Assembly (NCBI GenBank): GCA_964563505.1 | Contig: CAZLXW010000005.1 | Span: 1-64,000, forward strand | Reading direction: 5' to 3' | Origin: UBA1351 sp964563505 | GTDB lineage: Bacteria; Bacillota; Clostridia; Lachnospirales; Vallitaleaceae | Length of the DNA stretch: 64,000 bases | Shown: positions 33,637 through 42,141 of the stretch, in pieces | Numbering within the stretch: position 1 is the stretch's first letter | How the letters are laid out: each line of letters starts with the position of its first letter | Program-made: the position numbers and the translations under genes | The notes under the pieces: generated by a model | What the model was told of the DNA's origin: nothing | The model's database searches: none | What the model saw: only the letters and a program-made list of their open reading frames with translations

Positions 33637-36192
33637 ATGAAATTTGCATCAAAATATTGTCGACAATTCATAATCATTTCTATAGTTATTTTATTTACCG
33701 TAGGATTTACTACAAATAAAACAAGTCAAGCCGCTGAAGTTCATCGGGTATTATTTATTAGCTCTTACCATGGAGCGTTTACGACGTATCCTGATCAAAT
33801 AGAAGGACTTACAAATGTGTTTTATGAAGAAGGTATTTTGTTTGATATTGAATTCATGGATACCAACCGCTTTCACACAGAAGAAAATTATAGCAATTAT
33901 TATCAATTTCTAAAGTATCGTCTAGATAATACGGAACCTTATGATGTTATTATTGTAAGTGATGATAATGGACTTCAATTTCTTATGGATCATAAAGACA
34001 ATCTTGTCGGTGATATACCGGTTATTTACCTTGGGATAAATGACATGAATAGGGTATTAGAAGCCGGAAGTATACCTACTTTTACGGGAATATATGAATC
34101 GACTTCAATAAGAGAAAATTTAGATTTGGCAATGAAATTACAACCGGACGCGGATACGTTTTATGTCATTGCTGATAAAACAACCACGGGACAAGGAGAT
34201 GTTCGTGCTTTTTTAGAATTGGGAAATGCGTATCCGACAATGAATTTTGAAGTGCTAAATTTTTCTGAGTTTTCATTGGATGAATTCAAAGAAAAAATCG
34301 GGCAATTGTCGACAGATGATATTTTGATTTACATGACAATGTTTCAGGACAAAGAAAACAATGTGTATTCAATTGAAGAGTCAGTAGACATATTGACGGA
34401 ATCTGCCAATACACCGATTTATAGACCAACGATAGGTGGCGTTGGAAACGGATTATTGGGCGGTTATATGCTATCGTATACAGCTCAAGCGCAGATGGCG
34501 GCGCAGATGGCTCTCGACGTTTTAAATGGTGTATCTATTGAATCCATTCCTATTGTAACAGAAAGTCCTAACAAATATATTATTGATTATGAGGTTATGA
34601 AAAAATTTGGTTTGAATTTGGAGATGTTACCCAAAGATGCAAAATTAATCAATAAACCAATTGTATTTTTTGAAAAATACGAAGATTTGGTCATGCCTTT
34701 ATCAATTGTATCGGGACTTATACTTCTTATTTTCGCGTTTTTAATTTTTGAAAACAGAAAAAATTATCGCCATGCTAAAGAAATGCGTGAGAAAAATGAC
34801 GAATTGTCTGCACTATATGAAGAATTAGCTGCTTCTGAAGAAGAGCTACGTTATCAATATGATGAACTGAGCGAAAACCGTAAGCAACTTCTTAAAAGCG
34901 AAAAAGAATTTAAACACTTGGCCTATCATGATGATTTGACCGGATTACATAATCGTTCGGCGCTCTTTAAGAAATTAAGTGACATACTCAGCAAACGTCA
35001 GTATCAGGGAAGATTATATTCTGTTGATTTGGATAATTTCAAGTATATCAATGACACTTGTGGGCATAAACTTGGAGATGATATTCTTGTAACCATTGGA
35101 GAACGGTTCAAAGCGTTTGAAGACATCGGTCTTATCGTATCACGTGTAGGTGGAGATGAGTTTGTTATTATCCAATATTGGCATATCGAAAATCAACCAA
35201 AGATTAATGATATACATAAGAAAATTAATGCGATTGTTCAAAAACAAATTTTGATTGATGAAGAAGCTTTTCATATAAGTTGCTCGATAGGTATTGTCAC
35301 TTTTCCGGATCAAGGTACACAGGAAGAAGAACTCATTCGAAAAGCCGATATAGCCATGTATCAAGCAAAAGCAAAGGGACGGGCACGACTAACTTTTTAT
35401 AACGATTTTATGGAGACAGAGTCTGTTAATATTCTCGGAATACAAAATAGTATCCATAAGGCAATTGAGGAAAATCAATTCAAACTTTTTTTACAACCAC
35501 AAATTGACATGCAAACAGAAAAGATAGTTGCTTTTGAAGGACTTATTCGATGGGACCATCCTAAGAAAGGAATCATTAGTCCGATAGAGTTTATCCCTAT
35601 TGCAGAACAATTAGGTGTTATTCATAACATTGGACGGTGGGTTTATAATGCGGCTTGTCGTGATGTAAAAAAAATGATTACCAAACATTTTGTAGACATG
35701 AAAATTGCAGTGAATGTTTCTGTTGTGGAACTAACACGCATCGATTTTGAATCTGATTTTATGGAGTTACTTGATGAATATGATTTAGATGCTGATTGTA
35801 TTGCTATTGAGCTAACGGAAGGTGTCTTTATGGAAGCCACAGAGATGCATTTGGATAAATTGAAAAAACTGAGAGAAAGTGGCATAAAATTGCACTTGGA
35901 TGATTTTGGCACTGGCTATTCATCGTTGAAATATTTGATGGACTTACCTATAGATGTTGTTAAGATTGATAGAGAATTCATGAAAAATATTTCAAGCGAT
36001 ACAAGGGTGAAAAATCTCCTGCAAAGCATTATTCAAATTGTTCATAATCTTGACATGACAGTTATTGCAGAAGGAATTGAAACAAAAGAACAACACGATA
36101 TTTTAAAAGCATTAGGTTGTGATATGGCGCAAGGGTATTACTACGCTAAACCCATGTGTTTTGAAGAGGCGTTAGCCTTGATTGAAGGTTGA
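33637..36192 (+). CDS. Periplasmic-binding-type sensor with GGDEF and EAL domains
   Basis: An 851-residue protein. A signal anchor (1-30) is followed by an ABC-type binding-protein-like sensor (about 35-330: VHRVLFISSYHGAF, DVIIVSDDNGLQFL, IPVIYLGIND), a membrane segment (about 350-370), a short coiled coil (EKNDELSALYEELAASEEEL), then a GGDEF domain with intact RVGGDEFVI and an EAL domain. The EAL motif itself reads EGL, but the Glu and later catalytic sites (DDFGTGYSS, KIDREFM, IAEGIET) are kept. Both cyclic di-GMP synthesis and breakdown are possible, controlled by an extracellular ligand. It adjoins the agr locus, with agrB diverging. Confidence 0.9.
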   Translation: MKFASKYCRQFIIISIVILFTVGFTTNKTSQAAEVHRVLFISSYHGAFTTYPDQIEGLTNVFYEEGILFDIEFMDTNRFHTEENYSNYYQFLKYRLDNTEPYDVIIVSDDNGLQFLMDHKDNLVGDIPVIYLGINDMNRVLEAGSIPTFTGIYESTSIRENLDLAMKLQPDADTFYVIADKTTTGQGDVRAFLELGNAYPTMNFEVLNFSEFSLDEFKEKIGQLSTDDILIYMTMFQDKENNVYSIEESVDILTESANTPIYRPTIGGVGNGLLGGYMLSYTAQAQMAAQMALDVLNGVSIESIPIVTESPNKYIIDYEVMKKFGLNLEMLPKDAKLINKPIVFFEKYEDLVMPLSIVSGLILLIFAFLIFENRKNYRHAKEMREKNDELSALYEELAASEEELRYQYDELSENRKQLLKSEKEFKHLAYHDDLTGLHNRSALFKKLSDILSKRQYQGRLYSVDLDNFKYINDTCGHKLGDDILVTIGERFKAFEDIGLIVSRVGGDEFVIIQYWHIENQPKINDIHKKINAIVQKQILIDEEAFHISCSIGIVTFPDQGTQEEELIRKADIAMYQAKAKGRARLTFYNDFMETESVNILGIQNSIHKAIEENQFKLFLQPQIDMQTEKIVAFEGLIRWDHPKKGIISPIEFIPIAEQLGVIHNIGRWVYNAACRDVKKMITKHFVDMKIAVNVSVVELTRIDFESDFMELLDEYDLDADCIAIELTEGVFMEATEMHLDKLKKLRESGIKLHLDDFGTGYSSLKYLMDLPIDVVKIDREFMKNISSDTRVKNLLQSIIQIVHNLDMTVIAEGIETKEQHDILKALGCDMAQGYYYAKPMCFEEALALIEG

Positions 36193-36246
36193 TGATTAGC
36201 TATATTCATGATATAATACAGCTAATATATTTTTCGGAATAGCTAA
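36189..36246 (+). promoter_or_regulatory. Promoter and palindromic half-sites before the Phd-Uma2 fusion
   Basis: TTGATG (36189-36194) and TATAAT (36212-36217) are separated by 17 bases. TTAGCT (36196), AGCTAA (36220) and another AGCTAA (36241) form an inverted pair around the -10 and a third copy downstream. The inverted pair, followed by TATATTTTT, may also act as terminator of the preceding gene. Phd-type proteins autoregulate by binding such palindromes. Confidence 0.5.
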
Positions 36247-36263
36247 AATCAGGAGGCGGTTTT

Positions 36264-36989
36264 ATGCGAGTACCTACAACAACGTTTCAAAATACCTTTG
36301 GAAAATATCTCAAACTTGCAATTGACGGGGAAGATGTAATTGTAACGAAGAATGGTCGCGGTGTTGCAAAACTTATCCACTACGATGATCCCATGGTATA
36401 TGTGGTTAATGAAGAAGCGAGAGAATACTATATTCGAAAACGCGTGACATATGAAGAATTTATAGAGATTACTGAAAAGTCAGAAGCCAGATATGAGCTT
36501 ATTGATGGAGAACTGTATATGTTGGCATCGCCAAGCCATTCGCATCAAATGATGGTTACAGATATTTTGGTTCAATTGTATACATTTTTTGCCGGAAAAA
36601 AGTGTATAGCCTTAACGGCACCTTATGATGTTAAGCTACACAATGATTCGCCATCATTTGAAGATGATCCTAATATTGTACAGCCTGATATACTCGTGAT
36701 TTGTGATGAAGAAAATGTAGATGAAAATGATCGATATCAAGGAACACCTTCTCTTGTGGTGGAAGTCACGTCAAAATCGACGCGAAATAAAGATATTATT
36801 AAAAAGTTAAACTTGTATTTGAAAAGTGGTGTTGACGAATATTGGTTGGTAGATGCAGAAATGGGAATTATACATGTGTATTTTTTTGTGCATGGAGAGA
36901 TTGGAAAAATGCATGTCGTTAAGATTGATGAACCTATTCAATCTCTTGCATTTGAAGGACTTGTTGTTAACCCTACATGGATAAAATAA
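36264..36989 (+). CDS. Fusion of a Phd/YefM antitoxin-like DNA-binding domain and a Uma2-family nuclease
   Basis: A 241-residue protein. Residues 1-45 (MRVPTTTFQNTFGKYLKLAI and then VTKNGRGVAKLI) match the Phd/YefM antitoxin fold. After a linker, residues about 65-240 are a Uma2 (DUF820) domain, a PD-(D/E)XK-type nuclease: ARYELIDGELYML, VQPDILVICDEENV, the VVEVTSKST active-site strand and YLKSGVDEYWLVD. The expected Asp, Glu and Lys-type residues look intact. Uma2 proteins are common and little understood. The fusion may be a self-regulated nuclease. The start follows AGGAGG. It is a single gene, between a cyclic di-GMP protein and catalase. Confidence 0.8.
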   Translation: MRVPTTTFQNTFGKYLKLAIDGEDVIVTKNGRGVAKLIHYDDPMVYVVNEEAREYYIRKRVTYEEFIEITEKSEARYELIDGELYMLASPSHSHQMMVTDILVQLYTFFAGKKCIALTAPYDVKLHNDSPSFEDDPNIVQPDILVICDEENVDENDRYQGTPSLVVEVTSKSTRNKDIIKKLNLYLKSGVDEYWLVDAEMGIIHVYFFVHGEIGKMHVVKIDEPIQSLAFEGLVVNPTWIK

Positions 36990-36994
36990 TGCCT

Positions 36995-37039
36995 AATTAT
37001 TGCAAAAATAGTATGCAATAATTGGATATATGTTATAAT
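36995..37039 (+). promoter_or_regulatory. Catalase promoter with inverted repeat
   Basis: AATTATTGC (36995-37003) and GCAATAATT (37015-37023) are a perfect 9-bp inverted repeat with an 11-base gap. TATAAT follows at 37034-37039. The repeat covers the -35 position and may be a PerR-like or other redox operator; its spacing differs from the classic PerR box. Confidence 0.45.
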
Positions 37040-37097
37040 GAAGACATGAAAAAGTTACTGAAAAATAGTCAAATAATTTAGGAAGGTGATTTGCTTG

Positions 37098-38810
37098 ATG
37101 AACAAAGATCCAATGAGTAAAAACAAATTAGGCGACCCTTTACCGACTCGCAATGATACAACAGGAAAACATCCAGGAATAACGAGAGAAAACGGTGCTC
37201 CGGTAATAAGTAATCAAGATACAATGACGGCAGGACAGAGAGGGCCACAAGTTGTTCAAGATGCTTGGTTATTAGAAAAGCATGCACATTTTAACAGGGA
37301 AGTTATTCCTGAACGGCGTATGCATGCAAAAGGATCCGGAGCCTTTGGTGAATTTACAGTAACGAAAGATATTACCCAATATACAAAAGCAAAGATTTTT
37401 TCTGAGATTGGGAAAAAAACAAAAATATTTATGCGGTTTTCAACGGTTGCGGGAGAACGTGGTGCGGCAGATGCTGAACGTGATATTCGTGGTTTTGCAA
37501 TGAAGTACTATACAGAAGAAGGAAACTGGGACCTTGTAGGAAATAATACCCCTGTATTTTTTTTCAGAGATCCTAAAAAGTTTATAGATTTAAACCATGC
37601 AATTAAGCGAGATCCGAGGACGAATATGCGAAGTCCGAATAATAACTGGGATTTTTGGTCATCTCTTCCGGAAGCGTTACTGCAGTTAACGATTACCATG
37701 AGTGACCGTGGTATTCCGTCATCCTATCGCTATATGCATGGGCATTCAAGTCATGCCTATAGTTTAATCAATGCAGATAATGAACGTGTATGGGTGAAGT
37801 TCCATTTTCGTAGTCATCAAGGCATTCAAAACTTGACAGACCAAGAGGCAGAAATGGTTGTGGCAAAGGACCGAGAAAGTCATCAACGGGATTTGTATAC
37901 GGCCATTGAAAAAGGGATGTATCCAAAATGGACAATGTATATTCAGGTAATGACCCAAGAACAAGCGAAGCAGATGCCTTATAATCCTTTTGACTTAACC
38001 AAGATGTGGTTTAAAAAAGATTTTCCATTGATGGAAGTTGGTGTGCTAGAACTGAACAAAAATCCGGAAAATTACTTTGCCGAGGTCGAACAAGCTGCCT
38101 TTAATCCTGCAAACAATGTACCTGGTATAGGGTATTCACCGGACCGTATGCTTCAAACGCGTCTATTTGCCTATGGAGATGCCCATCGCTATCGTTTAGG
38201 TGTTAATCACCATCAGATTCCGGTCAATAGTCCTCAAGGTGTTGAACACCCTCATAGTTTCCATCGTGACGGACAAATGCGCGTGGACGGAAATCTCGGT
38301 AGTGAGAATCATTATGAGCCCAATAGTTATGGTAATTGGGAAGATCATCCGGAGATGGCAGAGCCTATGCAAGAAGGCGGGGATGTTTACCAATATGATT
38401 TTAGAGAAGATGACCATGATTATTATACACAACCGGGAATGATGTTTAGGAATATGAGCCCAGAGCAACAGCTGGTTCTTTTTGAAAATACAGCTCGAAA
38501 TATGGGCGATTCTACATTACAGATCAAACATCGTCATATTACCCACTGTTATATGGCGGACCCTGAATATGGCAAAGGTGTAGCCAAAGCAATGGGGATA
38601 TCCATTGATGATGTTAATTTAGAACCAATGGAATCGGACAGCTATGAGACATGGAAAAAAGATAATGCCCGTGGCTTTGCCGACCTTAATGAGCCAACAA
38701 TGCCGGCGGATCCTGAATCAGCAAAAGATTTGCCGCCAAACGGTCGGGATACGAATGTTGATGATCCGGCCAGTTTGATGAGCTGGGAAGATGATCCGCA
38801 GCTATTGTAA
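37098..38810 (+). CDS. Heme catalase
   Basis: A 570-residue catalase. The active-site His lies in PERRMHAKGSGAFGEF, the distal Asn region in DLVGNNTPVFF and the heme-ligating Tyr in RLFAYGDAHRYRLG. The C-terminus is longer than the usual 480-490 residues of small-subunit catalases by about 60 polar residues. It removes hydrogen peroxide in the cytoplasm. The start ATG 37098 follows AGGAAGGTG; GTG and TTG codons upstream in frame are within or next to the site. A strong hairpin terminator follows. Its presence shows exposure to oxygen at least at times. Confidence 0.95.
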   Translation: MNKDPMSKNKLGDPLPTRNDTTGKHPGITRENGAPVISNQDTMTAGQRGPQVVQDAWLLEKHAHFNREVIPERRMHAKGSGAFGEFTVTKDITQYTKAKIFSEIGKKTKIFMRFSTVAGERGAADAERDIRGFAMKYYTEEGNWDLVGNNTPVFFFRDPKKFIDLNHAIKRDPRTNMRSPNNNWDFWSSLPEALLQLTITMSDRGIPSSYRYMHGHSSHAYSLINADNERVWVKFHFRSHQGIQNLTDQEAEMVVAKDRESHQRDLYTAIEKGMYPKWTMYIQVMTQEQAKQMPYNPFDLTKMWFKKDFPLMEVGVLELNKNPENYFAEVEQAAFNPANNVPGIGYSPDRMLQTRLFAYGDAHRYRLGVNHHQIPVNSPQGVEHPHSFHRDGQMRVDGNLGSENHYEPNSYGNWEDHPEMAEPMQEGGDVYQYDFREDDHDYYTQPGMMFRNMSPEQQLVLFENTARNMGDSTLQIKHRHITHCYMADPEYGKGVAKAMGISIDDVNLEPMESDSYETWKKDNARGFADLNEPTMPADPESAKDLPPNGRDTNVDDPASLMSWEDDPQLL

Positions 38811-38822
38811 TTGGTGATAAAT

Positions 38823-38870
38823 ATTCAAAAAGAAACTGATACGGGGCAAGTAATCGGTTTCTTTTTGAAT
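38823..38870. terminator. Strong bidirectional-type hairpin terminator after catalase
   Basis: An 18-bp stem beginning ATTCAAAAAGAAAC, with its inverse copy, surrounds a 12-base loop and ends in CTTTTTGAAT. One G-U pair is the only irregularity. Confidence 0.88.
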
Positions 38871-38885
38871 TCGATAAGAAAGCCC

Positions 38886-38914
38886 TTGACATTATTACTA
38901 GTTAGTAATATAAT
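38886..38914 (+). promoter_or_regulatory. Consensus promoter with MarR operator in the spacer
   Basis: TTGACA (38886-38891) and TATAAT (38909-38914) are separated by 17 bases. The spacer holds ATTACTA-GT-TAGTAAT (38894-38909), a palindrome with perfect 7-bp arms. The predicted transcript start coincides with the ATG at 38921, so the MarR mRNA may be leaderless. Confidence 0.85.
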
Positions 38915-38920
38915 GTGTTT

Positions 38921-39370
38921 ATGAAAGATAAAAAAACCTATGGGAAACATAATGATCTTAATTTAAAAACATTGATTGCCTTAACACGAAGTTTTCAGTC
39001 CGTGCGTAAGCGAGAGTTGACCACAATTCGAAGTGGAGGTTTGACAATAGCACAGTTTGCTGTTCTTGAAATCCTGTATCACAAAGGGGATCTTAGAATT
39101 GCAGATATTATTGCAGGGACACTTTCGACCGGCGGGAATATGACAGTGGTCATTGACAACTTAAGAAAAGATGGTTTTGTTACTCGTAAGAGAGATCCTG
39201 AAGATGGCCGGGCTAGCTTGATTTGTATTACTGAAAAAGGTCAGCAATATATGGCGGATATTTTTCCGGAGCATGTGAGTAATATTAGCAAGATTTTTGA
39301 TGTATTATCGATGGATGAAAAGAATCAATTGATTCAGCTCTTAAAAAAGTTAAGTAATGGCGCAGAGTAA
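38921..39370 (+). CDS. MarR-family transcriptional regulator
   Basis: A 149-residue winged-helix protein. The DNA-binding part shows LTIAQFAVLEILYHKG, DIIAGTLSTGGNMTVVIDNLRKDGFV and the wing KRDPEDGRASLICITEKG. No ribosome site precedes the ATG and the -10 box ends six bases before it, so translation probably starts on a leaderless message. The same operator sequence recurs before the following flavodoxin-like reductase gene, showing that both are controlled together, probably in response to quinones or electrophiles as for other MarR/NQO pairs. Confidence 0.9.
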   Translation: MKDKKTYGKHNDLNLKTLIALTRSFQSVRKRELTTIRSGGLTIAQFAVLEILYHKGDLRIADIIAGTLSTGGNMTVVIDNLRKDGFVTRKRDPEDGRASLICITEKGQQYMADIFPEHVSNISKIFDVLSMDEKNQLIQLLKKLSNGAE

Positions 39371-39394
39371 TCACGCCATTTATCATAAGAAATT

Positions 39395-39409
39395 ATTACT
39401 AGTTAGTAT
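39395..39409 (+). promoter_or_regulatory. Second MarR operator
   Basis: ATTACTAGTTAGTAT differs from the operator at 38894 only at its last base. It lies 40 bases before the reductase ribosome site and next to a TATAAA-like -10. Confidence 0.8.
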
Positions 39410-39449
39410 AAAAATATGAAATAATCTAAAAAGAAATGGAGTGTGTTTT

Positions 39450-40052
39450 ATGAGTAAAGTAAAATTGACAGTTTTTTATTATAGTATGGGTGGTTCAAAT
39501 TATCAAATGGCAAAATGGGCAGAAGAAGCCGCAATTGAAGCGGGAGCAGAAGTAAGAGTGGTTAAAGCCGCTGAGCTTGCGCCCCAATCAGTCATAGATG
39601 CCAACCCGAATTGGAAAGCACATATTGAAGCTACAAAAGATGTTCCCGAAGCAAGACTAGATGATCTTGAATGGGCTGATGCATTTATTTTTAGTGTACC
39701 AACCCGATTTGGTGTAATGCCTTCACAAATGAAACAATTTTTAGATACTGCAGGTGGTTTATGGGCAGAAGGTAAAACGGTGAACAAAGTGGTTAGTGCA
39801 ATGACATCAGCAATGAATCCACACGGTGGACAAGAAGCGACACTTTTATCTCTATATACCATGATGTATCATTGGGGAGCAATCGTTGTAACACCGGGAT
39901 ATTTGAATCCTGTGACAATGGAAGCAGGCGGAAATCCATACGGAACTTCGGTTACCATTGGTCAAGACGGTAAAATGGTCGAAGATGTTGAAGCATCTGT
40001 TAAGTTTCAAGCAAAGCGAACCCTTGAAATCGCAGAGAAAATTGTAGGATAA
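39450..40052 (+). CDS. Flavodoxin-like NAD(P)H:quinone oxidoreductase (WrbA type)
   Basis: A 200-residue flavodoxin-fold protein. FMN-binding segments are seen at the N-terminus (YYSMGGSNYQMAKWAEEAA, shown in two parts by its Gly-rich loop), in FIFSVPTRFGVMPSQMK and in the TSAMNPHGGQEATLLS loop. It is of the size and pattern of WrbA quinone reductases, which keep quinones fully reduced. The start ATG 39450 follows TGGAG. The shared operator with the MarR gene identifies it as the MarR target. It is convergent with the ABC transporter genes, 6 bases apart. Confidence 0.88.
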   Translation: MSKVKLTVFYYSMGGSNYQMAKWAEEAAIEAGAEVRVVKAAELAPQSVIDANPNWKAHIEATKDVPEARLDDLEWADAFIFSVPTRFGVMPSQMKQFLDTAGGLWAEGKTVNKVVSAMTSAMNPHGGQEATLLSLYTMMYHWGAIVVTPGYLNPVTMEAGGNPYGTSVTIGQDGKMVEDVEASVKFQAKRTLEIAEKIVG

Positions 40053-40058
40053 GTGATC

Positions 40059-40805
40059 TTAAGTCTTCGCTTTCCAGGGGCAAAACTTTTTTTCTAAATA
40101 ATCAAGAAGTAAAAAAAGAGCGACCCCCATTGTTCCGATGACAATGATACCGGCAAACATTCCGGAGTAATTCATTTTTAACCATTGGTCCATAATAAAA
40201 TAACCAATACCATATTTGGTCGCGTAGTTTTCAGCAAAAAACAGCACAGAAATTGCTGTTCCAATACTTATTCTTAGTGTTGTAAACAAGTTAGGTAGGA
40301 TTGCAGGCATTACAACATGCCGATAGACATCTTTTTTATCAGCACCTAATGACTTTATGGACAAATAGTATAAGGGGTGAATGTGATGAACGCTATCGCG
40401 GACAGATAAGGTGATTTGAAAAAATAAGATCAGGTAGATCAGGATAACTTTTGACGTATTGCCTAATCCAAATAGTAGCATGATGATTGGTAAAAATGCT
40501 ATTTTAGGTACTGGATAGAGCGCATATACGAGGGGAGTTATCCATTGATCTGCCTTTTTGTTTTTTGCAATAATAATACCCGTTAAGCCTCCGACAAAAA
40601 CCGCAAGGAGGATACTGGCGAAAACCCGAAGCAGACTGATGCTTAAATGTGAAAGCAGGAGTATAGCATGGGTTAGGATAAAGCCGAGGGTTTTTATGGG
40701 TGATGGAATAAAAGGCCATGCAGCAATAAAATGCATGAGACTCCATAAGATGAGTATTACGACGGAACTATATAAAAAGGGATGGCGTCGAATCAGTGTC
40801 ATCAT
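40059..40805 (-). CDS. ABC transporter permease, NitT/TauT (SsuC/ThiX) type
   Basis: A 248-residue membrane protein with six hydrophobic segments and the EAA-type loop SIKSLGADKKDVYRHVVMPA, characteristic of nitrate/sulfonate/taurine-type permeases. Its start overlaps the ATPase gene by 38 bases and follows AGGAG. It is last in a minus-strand operon with UbiD, UbiA, UbiX and the ATPase, and probably works with the lipoprotein binding protein encoded divergently at 44.9 kb. Confidence 0.88.
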   Translation of the reverse strand: MMTLIRRHPFLYSSVVILILWSLMHFIAAWPFIPSPIKTLGFILTHAILLLSHLSISLLRVFASILLAVFVGGLTGIIIAKNKKADQWITPLVYALYPVPKIAFLPIIMLLFGLGNTSKVILIYLILFFQITLSVRDSVHHIHPLYYLSIKSLGADKKDVYRHVVMPAILPNLFTTLRISIGTAISVLFFAENYATKYGIGYFIMDQWLKMNYSGMFAGIIVIGTMGVALFLLLDYLEKKFCPWKAKT

Positions 40806-41565
40806 AATCTCCTTTCAAAAGTTTTCGTATTTGCTTTATGCGCAAAAAGTAAGCGTTGTTCTCACGCCATTGAGCTTGCCTATAATCCGAGTTATTAATT
40901 ATATTGCGAATATTACCATTGTCATCCATGATTAGGATTGTTTCAGCCAAAAAAACAGCTTCCTCAATGCTGTGGGTAACTAAGAATAAGGAAATATCGG
41001 ATTGGTGTAAGGTGGCTTTGAGCTGATCTTGCAAATCTTCACGGGTTAATGCATCTAAAGAAGAAAAAGGTTCATCAAGTAGAAGTAAATCCGGTGATGT
41101 GAGTCCGGCTCTTGCAATCGCAACCCTTTGTTTTTGGCCACCACTTAAGGCATTGGGATAATGGTTTTTATGTTCCCCTAAGCCTAATTGTTCAAGCAAT
41201 TTCATTGTCTTGATTTGGACATCTTGGGGAAGTTTTTTAGGCGAATTGACTTGACCCAATTGTAATGGGAGTATGGTGTTTTCATAAACAGTTTTCCAAG
41301 GAAAGAGGCCATATTCTTGTAAAACGGTACTAATATTAAGGTTTTTCTTTAAATGTTTGTCTCCTTCTATACTTGCGTTTGGTGGTAATAAATTAGCTAT
41401 AGCATATAAGAGACTTGTTTTTCCACAGCCGGAAGGTCCTAATAAGGCATACGTCGATTGAGTCTTTAATTCAAGGTTAAGGTTCGAAAAAACGGTCCTT
41501 GTATCATAGCAAAGGCTATAGTTTTTTAATGAAACTAAGGGTCTATAATGGGCATCATTGGTCAT
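40768..41565 (-). CDS. ABC transporter ATP-binding protein, NitT/TauT type
   Basis: A 265-residue ATPase. Walker A is LLGPSGCGKTSLL, the signature is LSGGQKQRVAIARA and Walker B is LLLLDEPFSSLD, followed by VTHSIEEAVFL with the switch His. The start ATG 41565 follows GGGGTGA and overlaps the end of the UbiX gene by 11 bases; a longer frame upstream lies wholly within UbiX. The overlap indicates a shared transcript and job with the UbiX/A/D genes. The imported substrate is probably an aromatic or hydrophobic small molecule, by inference. Confidence 0.9.
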   Translation of the reverse strand: MTNDAHYRPLVSLKNYSLCYDTRTVFSNLNLELKTQSTYALLGPSGCGKTSLLYAIANLLPPNASIEGDKHLKKNLNISTVLQEYGLFPWKTVYENTILPLQLGQVNSPKKLPQDVQIKTMKLLEQLGLGEHKNHYPNALSGGQKQRVAIARAGLTSPDLLLLDEPFSSLDALTREDLQDQLKATLHQSDISLFLVTHSIEEAVFLAETILIMDDNGNIRNIINNSDYRQAQWRENNAYFLRIKQIRKLLKGDYDDTDSTPSLFI

Positions 41566-42133
41566 AAGATTCACCCCATGACGTATAACTTGGATGCTGA
41601 ATATCCAGTAAAGATAAGATCCGTGCCACTGTTTGGTCAATAACGGTATCTAGAGATTCAGGATGGGTGTAGAAAGCAGGCACAGGAGGGAAGATTGTGC
41701 ACCCAAGTCTTGATAGTTTTAACATATTTTCTAAGTGAATCGGTGAAAGGGGCGTTTCTCGAGTGACCATTATTAAAGGGCGACCTTCTTTGATGCATAC
41801 ATCGGAAACGCGTGTTAACAAGCTATCCGAGATTCCATAAGCGATTTTTCCTAGAGTTCCCATAGAACAAGGGGCAATGATCATACCATCTGTCTTGAAG
41901 GAACCACTTGCAATGGAAGAAAACATATCTGCATTATCGTGATAGATGAGGTCTTTGTCTATATATTGGCCTAGAATATCGTCTAAAGATTCGAGTTCAT
42001 ATTGAACCACTTTTTCACCTTGAGAAGATACGACGAGATGGACTTGATGATTTGCTGCCAGTAGTGCGTCGATGAGTTTAATACCATAGATACTTCCACT
42101 TGCACCGGTTATTGCCAAAACAATTTTTTTCAT
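41555..42133 (-). CDS. ubiX: UbiX-family flavin prenyltransferase
   Basis: A 192-residue flavoprotein. The motif IVLAITGASGSIYGIKLID at the N-terminus, SIASGSFKTDGMIIAPCSMGTLGKIAYG and RETPLSPIHLENMLKLSRLG are typical of UbiX/Pad1. The enzyme joins dimethylallyl phosphate to FMN, making the prenylated FMN cofactor needed by UbiD-type decarboxylases such as the one encoded two genes upstream. The start ATG 42133 follows AGGAGG; the longer upstream frame overlaps UbiA and is rejected. Confidence 0.93.
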   Translation of the reverse strand: MKKIVLAITGASGSIYGIKLIDALLAANHQVHLVVSSQGEKVVQYELESLDDILGQYIDKDLIYHDNADMFSSIASGSFKTDGMIIAPCSMGTLGKIAYGISDSLLTRVSDVCIKEGRPLIMVTRETPLSPIHLENMLKLSRLGCTIFPPVPAFYTHPESLDTVIDQTVARILSLLDIQHPSYTSWGESYDQ

Positions 42134-42141
42134 AGGACCTC

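Noticed and set aside
36995..37023. Inverted repeat before catalase as terminator of the Phd-Uma2 gene
   Set aside because: No U-run follows and it covers the -35 position of the catalase promoter, so an operator is more likely.
40558..40935. 125-codon plus-strand frame across the ABC ATPase-permease junction
   Set aside because: It mirrors two coding genes whose motifs are intact on the other strand; no start signal.
41565..41640. Longer N-terminus for the ABC ATPase
   Set aside because: The additional 25 codons lie inside UbiX in another frame and no ribosome site precedes them; ATG 41565 has a good one.
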